DNA of 64,000 nucleotides from Capnocytophaga leadbetteri (GCF_003054025.1 NZ_QBKG01000002.1:124001-188000); one strand, 5' to 3'. Numbered from the stretch's first letter, positions 39,714-49,608 are shown. Notes: generated by a model from the sequence alone, not told the origin. Made by a program: numbers and translations.

Positions 39714-39935
39714 ATTTACAAATTTGCAAATCGCCAAATTGACAAATCGGCAAATCGGCAAATTGACAAATCAGCAATGATAGCTTGGCTATAGGTTGAA
39801 TATACAATGAATACAGCTTGAATATAGACACACTGAAGAAACGCTTTTGTCAAATTAACAATAAAAACGGCAAAACCTTGCGAATTTACTAATTTGCTAA
39901 TTTACAAATTTGCTAATTATCTAATTGTCTGATTT
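39714..39935. repeat. Short tandem repeats in the ytxH-secDF gap
   Basis: The 405-base gap between the genes holds runs of units such as GCAAATC, GGCAAAT and GACAAAT (39718-39775) and the inverse form TTGCTAATTTAC (39888-39925). The same AAATTAGCAAATTAG units occur at 36835-36870, 18624, 27050 and 3395. No gene is seen in the gap apart from the two promoters. Confidence 0.6.
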
Positions 39936-39980
39936 ATAATACTTACAAAAAAAAGATACTAATTTTTTTTAAGAAATATT

Positions 39981-40009
39981 TTGTATTTAGTGTAAAATAT
40001 GTACCTTTG
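39981..40009 (+). promoter_or_regulatory. secDF promoter
   Basis: TTG (39981-39983), 18-bp spacer, TACCTTTG (40002-40009), leading to a ~33-nt leader before ATG 40049. Confidence 0.7.
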
Positions 40010-40048
40010 CCGTTTGAAGATAAAAAGTTAAGTAATTCATTTAAAAAA

Positions 40049-43036
40049 ATGCAAAACAAAGGACTTATTAAACTATTTGCCCTACTATTTGGGTTGGTAA
40101 GTATTTACCAGCTTTCATTTACGTATGTGGCAGGTAGAGTGGAAGACGAAGCCAAAGCGTTTGCTGCGGCTAAAGTGTCTAATACTCAGCCCGATTATAT
40201 CGCTAAACGCGAAGCAGTCGAAGCAAAGTATTTAGACTCAATGTTGGGGCAAGATGTCTATAACATCGGTATAGCTAAGTTCACTTTTGCTGAAGTTAAA
40301 GAGAAAGAGCTCAACCGTGGGCTCGACCTCAAAGGGGGTATCAACGTTATCCTACAGATTTCAGTAAAAGATATCCTTAGAGGGTTGGCTAACAATTCTA
40401 AAGACCCCATTTTTAACAAATCATTAGCCGAAGCGGATGTTCAGCTGCGCAAAACCGACAAAACCTACTTGGATTTGTTCTTCGAAGCTTACGCTAAAAA
40501 CGGTGGTAAATTAGCTTCACCTGATGTGTTTGCTAATAAAACCCTTAGTGACCAAATCAACTTCCAAATGTCTGATAGCGAGGTGCGCCCTATTATCCGT
40601 CGCAAAGTTGATGAGTCTATCGTATCAGCTTTTGAGGTATTGCGCAAACGTATCGACAAATTTGGGGTTTCTCAGCCTAATATCCAACGCTTGGGTGCCT
40701 CTGGTCGTATACTTATTGAGCTTCCAGGAGCTAAAGATATCGACCGTGTAAAAGCCCTTTTACAAAGTACTGCTCAACTCGAATTTTGGGAAACTTATAA
40801 GAACGGAGACGTATACCCTTACTTAGAAGCTCTTAACGAGCAACTCAAAACTACTAAAGTAGCTAAAACTACTTCTACTAAAGATACTTTAGCGGTTAAT
40901 ACACAAACAGCTAGCACTATCGACTCTCTTCTTACTGATGTGAAGAAAGACTCAGTTCCTGCTAAAGGCACTGTTAATCCTCTTTTCGATTTGGCTAGCC
41001 CTGTTCGTTACGAAAGTCCTGTACTTTTAACAGCAAATCTTAAAGATACAATGCAGGTGAATAGCTACTTGCATTCACCAGAAGCTAAACGTTTGCTACC
41101 TGCTGATTTGCAATATGTGAAATTCGTATGGGGCAAACCAGACAAGAAAACTTCTATGATTGAGTTGTATGCGCTCAAAGGCAACCGCGATAACACTCCT
41201 GCCCTTACTGGTAACGTGATTACCCAAGCAGACCAAGGGTATGATATGCGCAACCAACCGTCAGTATCAATGCAAATGGACGGTAAAGGAGCTCGTATAT
41301 GGGAAGCCCTTACTGGCAAAGCCTTTACTGAACGCGGCAATATAGCTATTGTACTTGATAATATAGTGTATTCAGCACCAGGGGTAACCACAGGTGCTAT
41401 TTCAGGAGGTCGTTCTGAAATTACAGGTAACTTCACTCTTAATGAGGCTATCGACCTTGCTAACGTACTTCGTGCTGGTAAGTTGCCTGCAGGGGCTGAC
41501 ATCGTACAGTCTGAAGTGGTAGGACCTTCATTAGGGCAAGAGGCTATCGACAGCGGTATGAACTCATTCCTTATTGCTACTATCTTTATCTTCGCTTGGA
41601 TGGTGTTCTACTACGGTCGTGCGGGTATTTATGCTGATATAGCTTTATTGGTGAATATTCTCCTTATCTTTGGAGTGCTATCGAGTATAGGTGCGGTACT
41701 TACTTTACCGGGTATTGCGGGTATCGTGCTTACTATAGGTATGGCGGTCGATGCTAACGTGCTTATTTTTGAACGCTCGAAAGAAGAATTAGCTAAAGGT
41801 AAAACTACTGACCAAGCGGTAGTAGATGGGTTTAAACACGCTTTATCATCAATCTTAGACTCTAATATTACTACAGGTCTGACAGCGTTGATACTTTTGT
41901 TCTTCGGTAGTGGTCCTATCCAAGGTTTTGCAACTACCTTGCTCATCGGTATCCTTACCACGCTCTTTACCGCTATCTTTATCACTCGTCTTCTTATAGA
42001 TTACAGTGTAGAAAAACGTCATTTGCTTACATTCGTAACTTCTGTTACTAAAAACTGGTTCAGAAATGTTAATTTGAACTTTATAGGCAACCGCAAAGTG
42101 GGTTATGTTATCTCTATTACCCTTTCTGTAATAGGAATTATTTCACTTTTCACTCGTGGTCTTGACCAAGGTATCGACTTCGTAGGAGGGCGTACTTACC
42201 AAGTGCGTTTTGAAAAAGAAGTAGTACCTACTCAGGTAGCCGAAGCGTTGAAAAAAGACTTAGGTAATGTAGAGGTGAAGACTTTTGGAGCTCCTAACCA
42301 AGTGAAAATCTCTACTAAATACAAAGTACAAGAAGAAAGTACTGAAGTAGATAACGAGGTACAACAACTCCTTTACAAAGGCTTGCAATCTTTCTTACCA
42401 CAAGGGCTTTCTTACGAAAGTTTTGCACAAGCTTCCTCTACTGATAAGGTGGGTATTATGCAATCAATGAAAGTAGGCCCTACCATAGCAGAAGATATTA
42501 AGAGTAGTGCCTTCTGGTCAGTAATAGGTTCGCTTATAGTGATAGGTTTGTATATCCTCTTCCGTTTCCGCAAATGGCAGTTCTCTATGGGTGCGATTGT
42601 ATCATCAGCTCACGACGTGCTATTGGTATTGGGTATTTACTCGCTAACCTACAGCATAATGCCATTTAATATGGAAATCGACCAAGCGTTTATTGCGGCT
42701 ATCCTTACAGTAGTAGGTTATTCGCTTAACGATACCGTGATTATCTACGACCGTATTAGGGAGGTAATGCGTCAGCCACATTGGTCTCGCGAAAAGATTA
42801 ACCACGCCCTTAATACTACTCTTAGCCGTACCTTGAACACCTCATTTACTACTTTAGCCGTATTGGTAACCATCTTTATCTTTGGTGGTGAAACCCTTAG
42901 AGGCTTTATGTTCGCTATGATTATAGGTGTATTTGTAGGTACTTACTCATCTATCTTTGTGGCAGCACCAATCATTTACGATACTGTAAAAGATGAATCG
43001 GTGAGCTCTGATAACAAAGAAGAGCATAAAAAGTAA
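40049..43036 (+). CDS. secDF: Fused protein translocase SecD-SecF
   Basis: A 995-aa inner-membrane protein with SecD (to ~ residue 650) and SecF (from ~690) in one chain, as in most Bacteroidota. Evidence: RGLDLKGGINVILQISV near 87, large periplasmic domain, then ILTIGMAVDANVLIFERSKEEL in SecD and GVDFVGGRTYQVRFE-type with SLNDTVIIYDRIRE in SecF. It pulls proteins through SecYEG with the proton gradient. ATG 40049 (MQNKGLIKLFALLFG) is chosen because the longer frame starts within the promoter. Confidence 0.94.
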   Translation: MQNKGLIKLFALLFGLVSIYQLSFTYVAGRVEDEAKAFAAAKVSNTQPDYIAKREAVEAKYLDSMLGQDVYNIGIAKFTFAEVKEKELNRGLDLKGGINVILQISVKDILRGLANNSKDPIFNKSLAEADVQLRKTDKTYLDLFFEAYAKNGGKLASPDVFANKTLSDQINFQMSDSEVRPIIRRKVDESIVSAFEVLRKRIDKFGVSQPNIQRLGASGRILIELPGAKDIDRVKALLQSTAQLEFWETYKNGDVYPYLEALNEQLKTTKVAKTTSTKDTLAVNTQTASTIDSLLTDVKKDSVPAKGTVNPLFDLASPVRYESPVLLTANLKDTMQVNSYLHSPEAKRLLPADLQYVKFVWGKPDKKTSMIELYALKGNRDNTPALTGNVITQADQGYDMRNQPSVSMQMDGKGARIWEALTGKAFTERGNIAIVLDNIVYSAPGVTTGAISGGRSEITGNFTLNEAIDLANVLRAGKLPAGADIVQSEVVGPSLGQEAIDSGMNSFLIATIFIFAWMVFYYGRAGIYADIALLVNILLIFGVLSSIGAVLTLPGIAGIVLTIGMAVDANVLIFERSKEELAKGKTTDQAVVDGFKHALSSILDSNITTGLTALILLFFGSGPIQGFATTLLIGILTTLFTAIFITRLLIDYSVEKRHLLTFVTSVTKNWFRNVNLNFIGNRKVGYVISITLSVIGIISLFTRGLDQGIDFVGGRTYQVRFEKEVVPTQVAEALKKDLGNVEVKTFGAPNQVKISTKYKVQEESTEVDNEVQQLLYKGLQSFLPQGLSYESFAQASSTDKVGIMQSMKVGPTIAEDIKSSAFWSVIGSLIVIGLYILFRFRKWQFSMGAIVSSAHDVLLVLGIYSLTYSIMPFNMEIDQAFIAAILTVVGYSLNDTVIIYDRIREVMRQPHWSREKINHALNTTLSRTLNTSFTTLAVLVTIFIFGGETLRGFMFAMIIGVFVGTYSSIFVAAPIIYDTVKDESVSSDNKEEHKK

Positions 43037-43062
43037 AAGTTTAACTTTATTTGCATAGTGGA

Positions 43063-43095
43063 AAAGCTGCCTTAGTGATAAGGCAGCTTTTTTTT
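43063..43095 (+). terminator. secDF terminator
   Basis: AAAGCTGCCTTA-gtga-TAAGGCAGCTTT (43063-43090) followed by more T. Confidence 0.9.
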
Positions 43096-43107
43096 ATTTA
43101 CTTTATT

Positions 43108-43137
43108 TTGTGTATTCAGATTATTTGTTTAACTTTG
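43108..43137 (+). promoter_or_regulatory. lpdA promoter
   Basis: TTG (43108-43110), 19-bp spacer, TAACTTTG (43130-43137), 35 bases before the start codon. Confidence 0.7.
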
Positions 43138-43172
43138 CGGTGAAAATAAAAAATCTAAAAAACCAATATAGT

Positions 43173-44579
43173 ATGAAAACCTACGACATCGTTATCATCG
43201 GTTCAGGTCCAGGCGGCTATGTGGCTGCTATACGCGCAGGGCAATTAGGATTTAAAACGGCCCTTGTAGAAAAATATAACACTTTAGGCGGTACCTGCCT
43301 TAATGTAGGCTGTATACCTTCTAAAGCCTTGTTAGATTCTTCTCATCACTACGAAGATACTCTTAAGCATTTAGACGCACACGGCATTGAACTCTCTGGT
43401 GAGGTAACCCTCAACTTAGAGAAAATGATAGCACGCAAGGCGGCTGTGGTAGAGCAGACTTGTGCAGGTGTGAAATTCTTAATGGACAAAAATAAGGTAG
43501 AAGTCTTTACAGGAGTAGGCTCTTTTGTGTCACCTACCCAAATAAAGATTACAGCCGCCGATGCTACTGAACAGCTTATCGAAGCTAAATATACTATTAT
43601 AGCTACAGGCTCTAAACCTGCCTCTTTGCCTTTTATTACCCTTGATAAAGAGCGAGTAATTACCTCTACTGAGGCACTTAAACTAAAAGAAGTTCCTAAA
43701 CATCTAATAGTGATAGGAGGAGGAGTGATAGGTTTAGAATTAGGGCAAGTATATAGTCGTTTAGGGGCAAAAGTATCAGTAGTAGAGTATACCGATAGTA
43801 TTATCCCTACAATGGACAGAGGTTTAGGGCGAGAACTTACTAAAGTACTCAAAAAGCAAGGTTTTGATTTTTATACCGGTCACCAAGTGAAAGAAGTAAC
43901 CCGTGAAGGAGCTACGGTAACAGTAAAAGCAACTACTCCTAAGGGCGAAGAACTTAGCCTGCAAGGCGATTACTGTTTAGTAGCTGTAGGTCGCCGTCCT
44001 TATACCGAAGGTCTTAACCTCGAAGCGGCTGGCGTACACAAAGATGATAGGGGTAGGGTAGTGGTAAATGACCATTTGCAGACTAATGTGCCTAATATCT
44101 ATGCTATAGGCGATGTGGTGCGCGGCGCTATGTTGGCACATAAGGCTGAGGAAGAAGGGGTATTAGTAGTAGAGCAGTTGGCAGGGCAAAAACCTCATAT
44201 CGATTACAATCTTATACCAGGCGTTGTTTACACTTGGCCAGAAGTAGCTTCAGTGGGCAAGAGCGAAGAGCAACTAAAAGCCGAAGGAGTAACTTATAAA
44301 GTAGGACAATTTGCATTCCGTGCTTTGGGTCGTGCTCGTGCTAGTATGGATACTGATGGTTTTGTAAAAATATTGGCTGATACTAAGACCGATGAGGTAT
44401 TAGGGGTACATATTATAGGAGCGCGCGCTGCCGATATGATAGCCGAAGCTGTAACGGCAATGGAGTTTAAAGCCAGTGCTGAAGATATAGCGCGCATCAG
44501 TCACGCACACCCAACTTTTACTGAAGCTGTAAAAGAAGCGGCTCTTGCAGCTACCGAGAACAGAGCAATACATAGTTGA
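43173..44579 (+). CDS. lpdA: Dihydrolipoyl dehydrogenase
   Basis: A 468-aa flavoprotein, the E3 part of 2-oxoacid dehydrogenase complexes; it reoxidises dihydrolipoyl groups with NAD+. FAD motif IGSGPGGYVAAI (residues 9-20), redox disulfide TCLNVGC (Cys42, Cys47), NAD motif VIGGGVIGLELG near 180 and the catalytic His-Glu pair in HAHPTFTEAV near 447. ATG 43173 is preceded by a good promoter. Its E1/E2 partners are not nearby. Confidence 0.94.
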   Translation: MKTYDIVIIGSGPGGYVAAIRAGQLGFKTALVEKYNTLGGTCLNVGCIPSKALLDSSHHYEDTLKHLDAHGIELSGEVTLNLEKMIARKAAVVEQTCAGVKFLMDKNKVEVFTGVGSFVSPTQIKITAADATEQLIEAKYTIIATGSKPASLPFITLDKERVITSTEALKLKEVPKHLIVIGGGVIGLELGQVYSRLGAKVSVVEYTDSIIPTMDRGLGRELTKVLKKQGFDFYTGHQVKEVTREGATVTVKATTPKGEELSLQGDYCLVAVGRRPYTEGLNLEAAGVHKDDRGRVVVNDHLQTNVPNIYAIGDVVRGAMLAHKAEEEGVLVVEQLAGQKPHIDYNLIPGVVYTWPEVASVGKSEEQLKAEGVTYKVGQFAFRALGRARASMDTDGFVKILADTKTDEVLGVHIIGARAADMIAEAVTAMEFKASAEDIARISHAHPTFTEAVKEAALAATENRAIHS

Positions 44580-44630
44580 TTGTTAATATTGAACGACAGA
44601 TATGGTAAAGAAAAATAATTAAAGAAAAAT

Positions 44631-44661
44631 TTGTTTGTTAAAAAAATAAATAATATCTTTG
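44631..44661 (+). promoter_or_regulatory. Proline dehydrogenase promoter
   Basis: TTG (44631-44633), 20-bp spacer, TATCTTTG (44654-44661). The leader holds short AATTAACAATT/AATTGACAATT repeats. Confidence 0.65.
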
Positions 44662-44705
44662 CCTCACATTAACAATTAATAATTAACAATTGATAATTGA
44701 CAATT

Positions 44706-45890
44706 ATGGAAAATCGCTTTTCTGACACTAAGACCGCTTTTGAACTCAAAAGCCAATCAGAGTTAAATTGGGCTTATTGGCTCTTTAAACTCATCGGTAA
44801 CAATGCCCTTATCAATATGGGTACTGCTCTTACCAATTTTTCACTAAAGCTCCGTCTACCTGTAGAAGGAATGATTCGCAGTACGGTGTTTAACCAATTT
44901 TGTGGGGGCGTTTCGGAGCAAGACTGCCTACCTGTTATCCAAAAAATGCATAACAAAGGGGTGGGGTCTGTGCTTGACTATTCGGTAGAAGGGAAAGATG
45001 ATGAAGCCTCTCTTGAAGCTACCTTTCAGAAAACGATGGAAACCATTGATTTTGGTAACCAACACCGCAATGATGGTATCCCTATCGTAGTTTTTAAACC
45101 TACAGGATTTGGGCGTTTTGCTATTTTCCAAAAAATTACTGAAGGCAAGAGCTTAACCGCTGATGAAGAAAAAGAATGGGAAAAGATTAAGCAGCGTTTT
45201 GATGCTGCTTGTAAGAAAGCCTATGAGTATAAACTCCCTATTTTAGTAGATGCTGAAGAGAGCTGGATGCAGACTGCCGCTGATGACTTGGTGGAAGAGA
45301 TGATGCGCAAATATAACAAAGAAGAAGCTATCGTATACAACACGTTACAAATGTATCGCCACGATCGTCTGCCTTACCTAAAAGGACTTTATGAGCGTGC
45401 AGTAGCTGATGGTTTCTATATTGGGGTGAAGGTAGTGCGTGGAGCGTATATGGAAAAAGAAAACGAACGTGCTGCTGAACAAGGTTATCCTACCCCTATA
45501 TGTGCTAGCAAACAGGCTACTGATGATAATTATAATGCAGTTGTTACCTATATTATAGAGCATATCGATCGTATTGCTCTTTTTGCAGGTACTCATAACG
45601 AAGAAAGTGCTGCTCTTATTATGGACTTGATGGCTAAAAAAGGACTTGCTAAAGACGATAAACGTGTTTGGATAGCCCAATTGTACGGTATGAGCGACCA
45701 TATTAGCTTCAATGCCTCAAAAGAGGGGTATAATGTGGCTAAATACTTGCCTTTCGGTCCTGTGCGCGAGGTAATGCCTTACTTGATACGCCGTGCTGAA
45801 GAGAATACTTCAGTGGCAGGACAAACAGGGCGCGAGCTTACACTGCTAAGTGCTGAGAAAAAACGCCGCAAAACAGAAAAGAACTCATAG
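44706..45890 (+). CDS. Proline dehydrogenase
   Basis: A 394-aa FAD enzyme that oxidises proline to pyrroline-5-carboxylate. Typical Bacteroidota stand-alone form: DYSVEGKDDEASLEATF near 98, VFKPTGFGRF, LPILVDAEESWMQ, YNTLQMYRHDRLPYL, GVKVVRGAYMEKENERA and the C-terminal YLIRRAEENTSVAGQ with the substrate-binding RR pair. No P5C dehydrogenase gene is adjacent. Start at ATG 44706. Confidence 0.92.
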   Translation: MENRFSDTKTAFELKSQSELNWAYWLFKLIGNNALINMGTALTNFSLKLRLPVEGMIRSTVFNQFCGGVSEQDCLPVIQKMHNKGVGSVLDYSVEGKDDEASLEATFQKTMETIDFGNQHRNDGIPIVVFKPTGFGRFAIFQKITEGKSLTADEEKEWEKIKQRFDAACKKAYEYKLPILVDAEESWMQTAADDLVEEMMRKYNKEEAIVYNTLQMYRHDRLPYLKGLYERAVADGFYIGVKVVRGAYMEKENERAAEQGYPTPICASKQATDDNYNAVVTYIIEHIDRIALFAGTHNEESAALIMDLMAKKGLAKDDKRVWIAQLYGMSDHISFNASKEGYNVAKYLPFGPVREVMPYLIRRAEENTSVAGQTGRELTLLSAEKKRRKTEKNS

Positions 45891-45975
45891 ATTATTATTC
45901 ATATTTATTTTTTCCTCGTTTCGTCAACCTCCTCCTCTCCTGATTGAAACGGGGAAAAAAATTGTGCTTTATCAT

Positions 45976-46004
45976 TTGTCATTTGTAATTATTTTGTAAT
46001 TTTG
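45976..46004 (+). promoter_or_regulatory. ftsX operon promoter
   Basis: TTG (45976-45978), 18-bp spacer, TAATTTTG (45997-46004), 23 bases before the ftsX ATG. Confidence 0.7.
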
Positions 46005-46026
46005 CCCCGTTATTAAACTTATTATA

Positions 46027-46905
46027 ATGTCGCGTTCGATAGATTCATTTAACAGAAGAAGACTACTCACCTCTTATTTTTCGGTTATCGTAAGTATTAC
46101 CTTGGTGTTGTTTTTGTTGGCTTTCTTTGGTTTTTTGGTGCTCAGTACTAAAAAATTAGCTGACCATTTCAAAGAGCAGGTAACAGTAACTGTGCAAATA
46201 AAGGATAATGCTAAAGCAGCTGATATTACCCAACTGCAGAAAACGCTATCGGTAGCTGATTATGTGAAAGAACTGAAGTTTATATCGAAAGATGAGGCAG
46301 CAGAGAAGTTTAGTAAGGATATAGGAGAGGATTTTGTTACTTTTATTGGTACCAATCCACTGCGAAATGCTATAGACCTCAGTCTGAAAGCTGAGTTTGC
46401 TGAACCTGATAAAATGCAAGAAATTAAACACGAATTAGAGCAAAATTCGTTTGTGTCCGAAGTGATATATGACCAATCATTAGTAGCACTTATTCACGAT
46501 AATGTGAATAGAATAGGGTTAATCACTTTAGTTTTTAGTGCTCTTTTTACCTTTGTATCGGTGTTGCTCATCAATGCGTCAATTAGGCTTTCTATTTACT
46601 CTAAACGTTTTATTATCAAGACAATGCAGTTAGTAGGGGCTACGCGTGGGTTTATACGCCGTCCGTTTATACGCACCAATGTACGCTTAGGTATATTAAG
46701 TGCCTTAATAGCGATGACCTTTTTCTATCTTTCGCTTTTGGCTATTGTTAGGTCGTATCCTGAGTTTGGAGTGCTGATAGACAGTAGTGTACTATTGATA
46801 GTATTTGCAGGTGTATTGCTGATGGGTATTCTTATCAGTTGGGGTAGTACTTTTTTTGCTACTCAGCGTTTTTTGAACCTAAATACTAATGATTTGTATT
46901 ATTAA
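46027..46905 (+). CDS. ftsX: Cell division protein FtsX
   Basis: A 292-aa permease-like protein with four membrane segments: ~20-42, ~165-190, ~220-245 and ~252-277. Between the first two is a ~120-residue periplasmic domain (VTVTVQIKDNAKAADITQLQKTL...). The motif KTMQLVGATRGFIRRPFI is typical. With FtsE it controls peptidoglycan hydrolases at division; ftsE is not adjacent, which is usual in Flavobacteria. Confidence 0.9.
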   Translation: MSRSIDSFNRRRLLTSYFSVIVSITLVLFLLAFFGFLVLSTKKLADHFKEQVTVTVQIKDNAKAADITQLQKTLSVADYVKELKFISKDEAAEKFSKDIGEDFVTFIGTNPLRNAIDLSLKAEFAEPDKMQEIKHELEQNSFVSEVIYDQSLVALIHDNVNRIGLITLVFSALFTFVSVLLINASIRLSIYSKRFIIKTMQLVGATRGFIRRPFIRTNVRLGILSALIAMTFFYLSLLAIVRSYPEFGVLIDSSVLLIVFAGVLLMGILISWGSTFFATQRFLNLNTNDLYY

Positions 46906-46942
46906 TTAGTGAATAATTCAAAATTGAAAAATTACAATTATA

Positions 46943-47200
46943 ATGAAACATCATTCAACCCTTATTTTTGAAGAGAAAAATTATATTTTTATGGCGATAG
47001 GCTTAGCAGTGATAACGCTAGGCTTTTTGCTGATGAGTGGAGGTGGGAGCGATAATCCTGCAGTGTTTGATGCGTCAATTTTTGACTTCAGACGTATTCA
47101 CTTAGCACCCGCTTTAGTGCTCTTGGGCTTTGCCATAGAAATATACGCAATATTGCTCAACCCTACTAAAAAAGAAACTCAAGAAGAAGAAAATAAATAA
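46943..47200 (+). CDS. DUF3098 membrane protein
   Basis: An 85-aa protein with two membrane helices (YIFMAIGLAVITLGFLLMSGGG; LAPALVLLGFAIEIYAIL) and the DUF3098 pattern NPAVFDASIFDFRRIHLAP between them. It always lies between ftsX and uppP in Bacteroidota as I know them. Function unknown. Its stop overlaps the uppP start (AATAATG region). Confidence 0.88.
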   Translation: MKHHSTLIFEEKNYIFMAIGLAVITLGFLLMSGGGSDNPAVFDASIFDFRRIHLAPALVLLGFAIEIYAILLNPTKKETQEEENK

Positions 47201-48009
47201 TGAATACACTACAAGCTATTATTATCGCTATAGTAGAGGGACTTACTGAGTACCTTCCTATTTCATCAACAGCCCATATGGGCTTTACCGCCAGCTTGAT
47301 GGGAATGCCTGAAGATGAATATCTGAAAATGTTTCAGGTATCTATACAGTTTGGGGCTATCTTATCAATAGTAGTGCTATATTGGCGCAAATTCTTTGAC
47401 TTTTCTAACTTCAATTTTTATATTAAGTTAGCTTGTGCAGTAGTGCCAGCCTTGATATTAGGAAAACTTTTTGATGATAAGATAGAAGCGGTATTAGGCA
47501 ATCAAAAAGTAATATCTATCGTGCTTATTATTGGGGGGATTATTCTAATATTTGTAGATAAATGGTTTAAAAATCCTGTTATTGATAATGAAAAAGAGAT
47601 TTCAGTAAAGAAAGCAGTTATAATAGGATTCTGGCAATGCTTGGCGATGATGCCTGGCACTTCGCGTTCGGCAGCTTCTATCATTGGGGGGATGACCCAA
47701 GGGCTTTCGCGCAAGGCTGCTGCTGAGTTCTCCTTTTTCTTGGCTGTTCCGACAATGTTAGCTGTAACCGTTTATTCGCTTTTCTTAAAAAAATGGGGTG
47801 CTGAAGGTACGGTACAACAAAAAGGTTATGAGCTTATTATGGCAAGCGACCAGTCTTTTTGGTTGTTTATCATAGGCAATGTGGTAGCCTTTGTAGTGGC
47901 GATGATAGCAGTGAAGTTTTTTATACATATACTTACTAAGTTTGGTTTTAAAGTGTGGGGTATCTACCGTATAATAGTAGGTTCAGTACTTTTGTACTAT
48001 TTCTGGTAG
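47200..48009 (+). CDS. uppP: Undecaprenyl-diphosphatase UppP/BacA
   Basis: A 269-aa membrane enzyme that recycles undecaprenyl diphosphate for peptidoglycan and glycan synthesis and gives bacitracin tolerance. Both active-site motifs are present: VEGLTEYLPISSTAH (residues ~13-27) and MMPGTSRSAASIIGG (~151-165). About eight membrane segments. Part of the ftsX operon. Confidence 0.93.
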   Translation: MNTLQAIIIAIVEGLTEYLPISSTAHMGFTASLMGMPEDEYLKMFQVSIQFGAILSIVVLYWRKFFDFSNFNFYIKLACAVVPALILGKLFDDKIEAVLGNQKVISIVLIIGGIILIFVDKWFKNPVIDNEKEISVKKAVIIGFWQCLAMMPGTSRSAASIIGGMTQGLSRKAAAEFSFFLAVPTMLAVTVYSLFLKKWGAEGTVQQKGYELIMASDQSFWLFIIGNVVAFVVAMIAVKFFIHILTKFGFKVWGIYRIIVGSVLLYYFW

Positions 48010-48027
48010 TAAAATGATTGATAGCCA

Positions 48028-48783
48028 ATGAAAGTATTGTTTTTTATTACAGCATTTTGCTTTATTCTCATCACTTCAGTAAAGGCACAAAACGATAGTC
48101 TGTCGATAGCCTTACCCTCTTCGCTATTGACAACTGAAAAACCAAGTGTACAACAAGTATTGCTACCTGCATCACTTATATCATTAGGACTTATTTCTAA
48201 TGCTACCTATATCAATAGGTATGTGCAAAGGCATGCTTATAGATTTTCGGGAGGACAGAAACGCCGTTTTGATGATTACCTGCAATATGCCCCTATAGCA
48301 ACTACTTTTGTGCTTAGCAATTTTGGAGTTAAACCCAAACACACGGTGAAAGAGCGGTTGATAGTAGGTGCTACCTCTTATGCTATTATGGCAGCTTTGG
48401 TAAATGGAGTAAAATACACTACACGCATACGCCGCCCTGACAATAGCAGCTATAATTCTTTTCCTTCGGGACATACAGCTACAGCTTTTACAGGAATGGA
48501 AATGCTTTGGCAGGAATATAAAGACGAAAGTGTATGGATAGGAATCAGCGGCTATGCACTTTCTGCTGTAGTAGCAGGTATGCGTCTGCATAATAATCGC
48601 CATTGGGCAGGTGATGTGTGCGTAGGAGCAGGAATAGGCATCCTTAGTACTCGTGCCGCTTATTGGCTTTTGCCTTATACTTCTAAATGGTTTTCGGCTG
48701 AAGAAAAATCTTCTGTTCAGATGGTATGTTATCCTGTTTATTCTGCTGAAATGAAAGGTTTTGGACTTACCTTGTATCGTTAA
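48028..48783 (+). CDS. Exported PAP2-family phosphatase
   Basis: A 251-aa protein with a signal peptide (MKVLFFITAFCFILITSVKAQ). The PAP2 motifs are KYTTRIRRPDN (K-x6-RP), FPSGHTATAF (PSGH) and GMRLHNNRHWAGD (R-x5-H-x3-D). It probably dephosphorylates lipid phosphates such as undecaprenyl diphosphate or lipid A, which fits the neighbouring uppP. Located 18 bases after uppP in the same operon. Confidence 0.88.
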   Translation: MKVLFFITAFCFILITSVKAQNDSLSIALPSSLLTTEKPSVQQVLLPASLISLGLISNATYINRYVQRHAYRFSGGQKRRFDDYLQYAPIATTFVLSNFGVKPKHTVKERLIVGATSYAIMAALVNGVKYTTRIRRPDNSSYNSFPSGHTATAFTGMEMLWQEYKDESVWIGISGYALSAVVAGMRLHNNRHWAGDVCVGAGIGILSTRAAYWLLPYTSKWFSAEEKSSVQMVCYPVYSAEMKGFGLTLYR

Positions 48784-48801
48784 ACTAAAAACTATTAGAA
48801 T

Positions 48802-49566
48802 TTGTCGGTAATTAAATACATTTTAAACACTATACCACGTCCGTACCTAATAAAGATGAGTTATTGGGTACGTCCTTTTTTGGCACTATATTTGAGAGGT
48901 AAAAAATATGAAGATCCTATTGATGGAAAAACATTTAGAAAGTTTTTGCCCTATGGTTATGGTAGTCCACGTGCCAATGTGCTTTCGCCCTCTACTTTGT
49001 CGTTAGAGCGGCATCGCTTGCTGTGGTTGTACCTTACCCGAGAAACTGATTTTTTCTCAAAACCTTTGAAAGTGCTACACGTAGCCCCAGAACAAGCTTT
49101 TTATAAGCGCTTTAAAAATCAGAAAAATCTGACCTATATCACCACAGATCTTTATTCACCTTTGGCAGATGTAAAAGCTGATTTGTGTGCCTTGCCTTTT
49201 GAAGACGATAGTTTTGATGTGATATTTTGCAATCACGTGTTAGAGCATATCCCTAATGATGCACAAGCAATGCGCGAATTGTACCGCGTAATGAAAAAAG
49301 GAGGCTGGGGAATATTTCAGGTACCCCAAGATATAAATAGGATACATACTTTTGAAGATGATACTATTACCGACCCTGCTGAGCGCACTCGCATTTTTGG
49401 ACAGTACGACCACGTGCGCGTGTACGGGTTAGATTACTTTGATAAGTTGCGACAAGTGGGGTTTGAGGTAGAAGAAATAGCCTATTCAACGCATTTTACA
49501 GCAGAGGAGATAGAACGCTATCGGATAGTACCGCAAGAAATTTTACCACTATGTAAAAAACAATAA
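48802..49566 (+). CDS. SAM-dependent methyltransferase
   Basis: A 254-aa class I methyltransferase (Methyltransf_11 type). SAM motifs: VLHVAPEQAF near residue 93 (motif I variant), TDLYSPLADVKADLCALPFEDDSFDVIFCNHVLEHI near 115-150, and MKKGGWGIFQVP. The N-terminal region (VRPFLALYLRGKKYEDPIDGKTFRKFLPYG) suggests a zinc-less member of the group acting on small molecules or glycolipids. Start is TTG 48802; ATG 48856 is an alternative. Last gene of the operon. Confidence 0.8.
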   Translation: MSVIKYILNTIPRPYLIKMSYWVRPFLALYLRGKKYEDPIDGKTFRKFLPYGYGSPRANVLSPSTLSLERHRLLWLYLTRETDFFSKPLKVLHVAPEQAFYKRFKNQKNLTYITTDLYSPLADVKADLCALPFEDDSFDVIFCNHVLEHIPNDAQAMRELYRVMKKGGWGIFQVPQDINRIHTFEDDTITDPAERTRIFGQYDHVRVYGLDYFDKLRQVGFEVEEIAYSTHFTAEEIERYRIVPQEILPLCKKQ

Positions 49567-49608
49567 TAAGTAGGAGTGTTAATTTTTAAAAAATAATTAA
49601 CAAAAAGT

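Noticed and set aside
39714-39780. Tandem repeats considered as a CRISPR array
   Set aside because: Units are 7-8 bases, contiguous and degenerate, without spacers or cas genes.
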